This document shows, piece after piece, positions 23,661 through 64,000 of a DNA stretch of 64,000 nt. The position numbers and the translations under genes were made by a program. The first letter of the stretch is position 1. Every line of letters begins with the position of its first letter. Below the pieces are notes generated by a model, which was given only the letters and a program-made list of their open reading frames with translations, ran no database searches and was not told the DNA's origin. The stretch comes from Hyperoplus lanceolatus (taxonomy: Eukaryota > Chordata > Actinopteri > Uranoscopiformes > Ammodytidae): contig CM049409.1 in assembly GCA_026929865.2 (NCBI GenBank), positions 11,729,952 through 11,793,951 of the forward strand. The letters are read 5' to 3'.

Positions 23661-26165
23661 GTTTTGGAATGGGTCACGATTTGACGATTCTGTAAATAGG
23701 ATGATTTCGGGATCTACTCATTATGGCATGAAAGCAGCATACATTTATGCAGTTTTTGCATTTGAAAAGTTTTATCAACTGATTGAGATAATGTCAACAC
23801 ACAAAGGCAAACCTTAGACAAAATATATCATTTATTCATGCTAGTTACATTGTGAGAGAATAAATTAAACTTATACAAAAATAAGAATTTGGTTCAGGCT
23901 AGCTGCCCTTTCTCAAATTTGGCACTTTCAAAACTAAAATTGTAGTTAGTAGTAACACTGGGTTTAATTTTTTTATTTGTTTATTATGCACTTTGAGAAT
24001 GAAAAATAAATTATATAAAATGTTTTTTTTTAAACTTCTCTTTTTTTCAGTATTGCATATCGTCTTTATTCTCAAAATTCCGACTCTATTCTCGAAGTGC
24101 ATAATAATGATAATAATATAGGGGAAGGTGGGGTGATTTGTGCAACTTTTTACTCAAAGTGATTTTAAAGTGAGGCCTTGACAGTTATGTCTCCAACTCA
24201 AATATGTACATATATTTCAGGATGTTGTGCATCCCTGGCAATAAAAACTTTGGATCTGGAATAAACTGTTTAAGAAATATAGCTTTCGGAAAAGAAGTTG
24301 TCTTGTCGCACAAATCACCCCACGTAGTGGGGTGATTTGTGCGTCATTGTGTCACAATGACAAAGTCACCATCATCATCTTTCTGGCCATCTGAACTCTC
24401 ATCAGTGGTGTCGTTAAGTGGAATTGAGATGTCACTCTCTCCTGAGCTACTGTAGACTATCACTTTCTTTTGGTGACCAGCGTATACAGCCATGCCACTG
24501 GCACAACTCTCAGAAATGTACTTTGCACTAGTTGCTCCGTGCTTGTGGAACCAACTGCCACCTGACAAATGTGATTCCCCCTACATTTCTGCCTTTAAAT
24601 CAAGGCTCAAAACCCATATGTACACCCTGGTGTTTCCTCCCCATTAACCTCTGCACTACTTACTTACCTCTGCACTACTATCTGTGTTTATGTGGATGTA
24701 TGGGCTTTACGTCTTTTATTTTGGTTATTGTTATTTTACCTTCATTGTTTACCTACTGAATGCACTATGTACAGCACTTTGGACAGTGCAAACTGTCATA
24801 AATGTGCTTTTATAAATACATTTTACTTACTTACTTACTTATAACTCACCCAGGCCCTTGCGCACAAATCACCCCATCCCCAGAATTTTGGATAATAGGC
24901 ATGATGCAGCAATTTAGGGTTGACATTGTGCTAACTATATAGACTCAAAGTGTAGCATACCAAAGCACTAAAACATGTGTCAAATGTTTTCAAACGTGTC
25001 TATAATTGTTCAGACACAATAATCAAAAAACCTTGATCATGGAAATTTTACTTTGAAAGGCAAAACACAGTTTTTTGAGCTTAAATGTGCTTATATCTTA
25101 TTCCTTGTGTCTCCCTTCTTTACAGGATGAGTCAAATGGATGGCTCTTCTTAAATATGTGGTCACATTTCCAATTTCTTCCACGGTTTTCTAGAAACAAG
25201 GGGTTTTGCAACTTCCAAAATGCACAAATCACCCCACCTTCCCCTACTCTAATTTTTGTTCTTCCCTGTGGCCCTAATACTCATCCGTAGATTGGTGATT
25301 TTAACGTCAATCTATTTTTTTTTCACCGCCCGTACTATGTGAACCTTCAGATCCTTGGGGAGTTACCAGAGCACTGTGTATTCACCCTGGTGTACGGTCT
25401 GCCTATCTATTGGCTGGCCGGGCTTAACGATGCTCCGGAGCGCTTCCTGCTTAACTTTCTGCTGGTGTGGCTGATTGTTTACTGCAGCAGAGCCATGGCT
25501 CTGTTTGTAGCTGCCTCCCTGCCCACGCTGCAGACCTCGGCCTTCATGGGAAACGCCTTGTTCACTGTCTTCTATTTGACGGGAGGCTTTGTCATCAGCC
25601 TGGAGAATATGTGGCTCGGTGAGCAGAAGGATAAAAGATGTTTGAAGATCTAGTAGCACAGTGTTATGCCCTTATATTGTACATTTTCAATTTCTTTAAT
25701 ATCCTTTTTTATAATGCATATATTGTTCAGTATGTAATGCTCATGCCTGTGCATATTTCTGACTCCCTAGTGGCCTCGTGGTTCTCTCACGCCTCCTTCA
25801 TGCGTTGGGGCTTTGAGGGCATGTTGCAGGTGCAGTTCAGAGGCAACATGTACAAAATCACCATCGGAAACTTCACTATCCCCATTGATGGCATACACGT
25901 GAGTTGGAAGCAAACCCGCATATACAAATTCATATATGGGTGATCAAACAGTTAGACATCAGTCATTTTCTTAAAGTTCTTTACATGGACAAACCCAACG
26001 TCTTTTATTAAACTGTTTGTGTTTCAGGTGGTGGAGGCCATGAAAATGAACCAGTACCCTCTGTGGTCGTGCTATCTGGTCCTGCTGGCAGTCTGTGTGT
26101 GCTTCATGGGACTCTACTACCTGTCCTTAAAATTCATCAAACAGAAGTCCAGTCAGGACTGGTGA
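15673..26165 (+). CDS. abcg8: Sterolin-2, ATP-binding cassette G8 half-transporter (complete, 13 coding exons)
   Basis: Obligate partner of ABCG5 in the apical sterol exporter. Exons: 15673-15717, 17481-17582, 17765-17912, 18926-19164, 19372-19504, 20327-20596, 20914-21073, 21293-21394, 21559-21758, 22274-22350, 25351-25618, 25771-25898, 26028-26165. All are GT-AG; phases close to 2010 nt, 669 aa (human 673). SSLYFTYSG and [17 protein letters not shown] at the two ends match human ABCG8. Walker A GSSGCGKTS at residues 96-104; signature VSGGERRR from 204; Walker B ILILDE 224-229; H-loop His261 in SVHQPR. A glycosylation sequon N-F-T at 615 corresponds to the human GNLT site. The ABCG2-type membrane domain occupies the last 270 residues or so. 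Walker A has the catalytic Lys (GCGKTS), where I recall human ABCG8 as GCGRAS. The 3-kb intron 10 carries a transposon cluster. Confidence 0.96.
16640..17085 (-). mobile_element. 5'-truncated L2/CR1-like LINE
   Basis: In ABCG8 intron 1. The minus strand encodes the C-terminal end of a LINE reverse transcriptase polyprotein: [19 protein letters not shown], then [20 protein letters not shown] and [11 protein letters not shown] 3' UTR follows and ends at 16645-16666 in tandem AAGGC units (TTGCC on the element strand). This is the typical tail of teleost L2-group LINEs. The copy is a dead 5' truncation. Confidence 0.85.
18300..18785 (-). mobile_element. LINE remnant (CR1/L2-type C-terminal end)
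   Basis: In ABCG8 intron 3. Minus-strand residues [18 protein letters not shown] and [18 protein letters not shown] match the conserved late segment of teleost LINE ORF2 proteins. Decayed sequence follows, down to a repeated GGTTCAA tail near 18302-18318. Internal stops and AT decay show it is inactive. Confidence 0.65.
19505..20326 (+). other. ABCG8 intron 5 with a 3' poly-T tract
   Basis: Intron before the Walker B exon. A T homopolymer of about 28 bases (20289-20317) forms most of its polypyrimidine tract, followed by AAATTTTAG at the splice site. No other element is recognised. Confidence 0.7.
20804..20909 (+). repeat. (GT)n tract abutting the 3' splice site of ABCG8 exon 7
   Basis: About 106 bp of GT repeat with a few GC interruptions ends only a few bases before the acceptor CAG at 20911-20913. 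It replaces an ordinary polypyrimidine tract. A second GT run lies earlier in the same 317-bp intron at 20621-20667. Confidence 0.9.
22445..23517. mobile_element. hAT-like non-autonomous transposon carrying 18S rRNA sequence
   Basis: Terminal inverted repeats CAGTGTTTCCCAC at 22445-22457 and its exact reverse complement at 23505-23517. GTATTG directly borders both ends (22439-22444 and 23518-23523), a plausible target duplication. CAGTGTTTCCC ends with a GGCGGGCCGCC subterminal palindrome on the left and C/G runs on the right resemble hAT elements common in fish. hAT duplications are usually 8 bp, so the superfamily is not certain. No transposase frame remains. The interior includes the 18S fragment at 22784-23145. 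Confidence 0.72.
22784..23145 (-). pseudogene. 18S rRNA fragment (V4-region pseudogene)
   Basis: Reading the minus strand, the segment runs through universal 18S landmarks: GGCAGCAGGCG, AAATTACCCACTCCC, GACGAAAAATAACAATACAG, TCTTTCGAGGCCCTGTAATT, GTGCCAGCAGCCGCGGTAA, CTCGTAGTTGGATCTCGGGA, CCTCTCGGCGCCCCCTCGAT and TTTGAAAAAATTAGAGTGTT. This is about 360 nt of the central small-subunit rRNA including variable region V4. Scattered differences from the vertebrate consensus and abrupt ends show a dead copy. It is not part of an rDNA unit: neither the rest of 18S nor 5.8S or 28S is present. Confidence 0.93.
23581..23657 (+). repeat. (GT)n microsatellite
   Basis: 77-bp perfect GT tract between the two transposons of ABCG8 intron 10. 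Confidence 0.97.
24120..25247. mobile_element. Inverted-repeat DNA transposon with internal end copies and nested LINE
   Basis: The ends share GGGGAAGGTGGGG + TGATTTGTGCA: plus orientation from 24121, inverse ending 25245, each flanked by TA. The core GGGGTGATTTGTGC also recurs inside: inverted near 24309, direct near 24329 and inverted near 24863. Between these, a minus-strand frame (24344-24527) encodes an acidic Ser/Asp-rich tail ending GDFVIVTQ, which may be the C-terminus of a transposase. TA flanks suggest the Tc1/mariner/pogo group. The class is inferred. The element is broken by a LINE insertion. Confidence 0.6.
24527..24840 (+). mobile_element. 5'-truncated LINE nested in the transposon
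   Basis: The plus strand reads [14 protein letters not shown], then [15 protein letters not shown] and a stop, the conserved final segment of L2-type LINE polyproteins. A 3' UTR of about 200 bp follows and ends in (ACTT)n at 24824-24840. It interrupts the frame of the surrounding transposon remnant and so is the younger insertion. Confidence 0.75.
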
Positions 26166-26456
26166 ACACATCTGGACCAGTTTCAACAGTCAGTGTGTCA
26201 GGGTTTTCCTCTAGGAAGTGTTTTATTTTGCAGCAGCAGCAGTGGAAGATAGTCATTTTAGGTTCTAGTTCGACTGGTTCGACTCTTGTTTAGCAGTGAA
26301 ATGTGAAATGTACATTCTGAACTGAGATGTTCATAATAATTGTAAAATCTTGAACTCCTGCACTCTTTTTTTAATGCTAGAATCAACCCCAGTACAGTAG
26401 GGGTGAGAAAAAAGCTCTTGATGAATGTACTAATTCCTCTTATCTTTTTCTCGTCA

Positions 26457-26462
26457 AATAAA
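26457..26462 (+). terminator. ABCG8 polyadenylation signal (candidate)
   Basis: AATAAA about 290 bp after the ABCG8 stop codon. A later AATAAA near 26804 is an alternative. Confidence 0.5.
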
Positions 26463-27754
26463 TCTCTAAATATACCTTCCATAACAGTTATAATGTGGGA
26501 ATTATTCAAACTTGGTTAAGAAAAACCCACTTTGTGGTGGCTGAAACATGTGTTGCAGTACTGCTGTCTGCTGCTGGGTGGCAGCATAGCACTGCACCAT
26601 CACCAAAGTTAAAAAGAAGCCTATATTTTTTTTCTCCCCCTCTTGGCAAATGATTAGAGCGCCACTTTGGCAGATATCCATCTGCAGCTTTTGCCTGTTC
26701 CCTTTTTCAATCTTCTTTTTTTTTTTACAGCTTTATCTTCTTTGTATATGTAAGGTTATTAGGCTTAACAATTTGTGTGCCAGTAGGCAGCGTTGAAGGA
26801 AAATAAAGCAAGAGGAGATATTTAGTACATCATCCTCCTATATATGTAAGCTGTGTGTTTTTGTGTTTGAGTCCAAAATTAGTAAAGTATGAAATCAAAT
26901 TCTTATCTTGAGCGTGTTTATTTTTGTCCTCATACACTCTGGTATTCTTTAGCTTATCATTCAGTACACTGGGGTCACTCGTAAATATGCAGTTTCATGA
27001 CAGTTATTGTTATTGATAAGGTGATTTTTTTCAGTGATGATCTATTATCTATCACATTCTGGTTTTCTACTTAGCACTTTACCCTTAGAAACCTTTATTT
27101 TGAAGAAAAAAAATTCTTAGGGATTACTCAACCCTTCAAAAAGTCTTTAAAGTTTATTGTTTTTGTTTGAAATAAATAAAGGAAATATCAAGTGTTTAAT
27201 AAGGTAAACATGTCAAATGTAGACAATGTTAAAAAAGGAAAAAAAAATGTGGGTTTTATACAACTTTGGAAAAATAAAGATTCCTAACTAAAGTTGCTTG
27301 CCCTGAAATGTGTCTAACCTGAAAAGAGTAAAGTAAGAATGCATATGGGAAAACCCTTGATTTTTTTTTAGCATGCCTATTTTACATTGCAATGCACAAA
27401 GGAACAATAACTCAGATCCTTTAACTAAAGAATATAAAGAACCAATACAACAATGTTTATTATTTTTAATTATTATTTTATATATGTCTAGTGGAGTGAG
27501 TCGAGCAGTATTTCCCTGACATGTAGTGAAGTTGAGCTGCACATAACTGGAAAAAGTAAACCAAATTGTTGATGTGAATAGACAAGTGCTCTATAAATGA
27601 AGAATATTAGTACCACTACTTATAATAAAAAATAAATAAATCGGTTCCAGTAACAAAAACTTTACCCGTTGCCCTGAAAAACCTTGAACCACTTATAACA
27701 AACCTTGTGAACTCGCACAAAGAGCCAGACACAGAATGCAGATTCCTAACATCA

Positions 27755-27760
27755 TTTATT
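27755..27760 (-). terminator. LRPPRC polyadenylation signal (candidate)
   Basis: TTTATT on the plus strand, i.e. AATAAA in transcript sense, about 200 nt downstream of the LRPPRC stop codon. Confidence 0.55.
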
Positions 27761-27962
27761 AGCATAAATACTTCTGTACATTCTCTCACATCTTTATCAT
27801 CAACATTATCAATGGTGCAGAGGACAGAGTCTAACAACCAACAGCTACAATTCAATAACCCAACATTTTAAACAACTTTTATAAAAAAGAAAAAGACAAA
27901 AGGAATAAGACAGTGGGGATTTGGATGGAGGTGAGATGAGGAAGGAAGAGGAGGATGAATCT

Positions 27963-64000
<36,038 letters not shown>

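Larger units (their letters stand above)
22351..25350 (+). other. ABCG8 intron 10, a transposon-rich 3-kb intron
   Basis: The longest ABCG8 intron, flanked by exons ending YFFAK and starting ILGELPEHC. From left to right it holds a hAT-like element with an 18S rRNA fragment, a (GT)n run at 23581-23657, AT-rich spacer, and an inverted-repeat transposon with a nested LINE tail. Excluding these insertions the intron would be about 0.8 kb. Confidence 0.85.
26166..27962. other. ABCG8 3' UTR and tail-to-tail spacer to LRPPRC
   Basis: Convergent 3' ends. Candidate ABCG8 polyadenylation signals are AATAAA at 26457-26462 and another near 26804. AATAAA of LRPPRC lies on the minus strand at 27755-27760, about 200 bp past its stop. 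The middle is AT-rich with no recognised gene or repeat. Confidence 0.6.

Noticed and set aside
24344..24568. Independent minus-strand gene encoding an acidic 74-residue protein
   Set aside because: It lies inside an inverted-repeat transposon and is cut by a LINE insertion, so it is a transposase-like remnant at most.

Overview
The window is vertebrate nuclear DNA, almost certainly from a teleost fish and probably a percomorph. It has spliced GT-AG genes, many long (CA/GT)n microsatellites, teleost-type LINE 3' fragments and short inverted-repeat DNA transposons. It carries a conserved gene block known from human 2p21 (DYNC2LI1 - ABCG5 - ABCG8 - LRPPRC) in a compact form. I rebuilt all four genes by hand from reading frame, splice sites, phase and remembered human protein sequences. 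No alignment or database search was run.

Layout. Bases 635-4550 (+) hold complete DYNC2LI1 (13 coding exons, 360 aa), a light intermediate chain of the ciliary dynein-2 motor. Bases 5293-15117 (-) hold complete ABCG5 (14 coding exons, 654 aa). Bases 15673-26165 (+) hold complete ABCG8 (13 coding exons, 669 aa). ABCG5 and ABCG8 lie head to head, with 555 bp between start codons that carries GATA, HNF4-like and CCAAT motifs. Their products form the obligate heterodimeric sterol exporter of liver and intestine. Bases 27963-63304 (-) hold the last 22 coding exons (830 codons) of LRPPRC, a mitochondrial PPR-type mRNA stability factor. Its 5' part lies beyond the right edge. DYNC2LI1/ABCG5 and ABCG8/LRPPRC are tail-to-tail pairs.

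Repeats. ABCG8 intron 10 (22351-25350) is a transposon cluster. One element has hAT-like ends and contains an antisense fragment of 18S rRNA. A second has several copies of its terminal motif, a transposase-like remnant and a nested LINE tail. Other inverted-repeat elements lie at 10008-10631 (TTAA-flanked), 43073-43543 and 49784-50146. LINE remnants lie at about 16640-17085, 18300-18785, 24527-24840 and 45290-45900. LRPPRC introns are rich in simple repeats, several of which sit directly at splice sites.

Main points of interest: (1) both halves of the ATPase site that is degenerate in mammalian ABCG5/ABCG8 look canonical here; (2) the 18S rRNA fragment inside a DNA transposon; (3) an apparent extra ABCG5 intron with a near-repeat across its boundaries, as expected from AGGT duplication; (4) an X-box and a ZNF143-type site upstream of DYNC2LI1; (5) microsatellites forming the 3' splice-site tracts of several exons. 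I found no undescribed multi-gene system; the accessory interest is in repeats, regulation and splicing.
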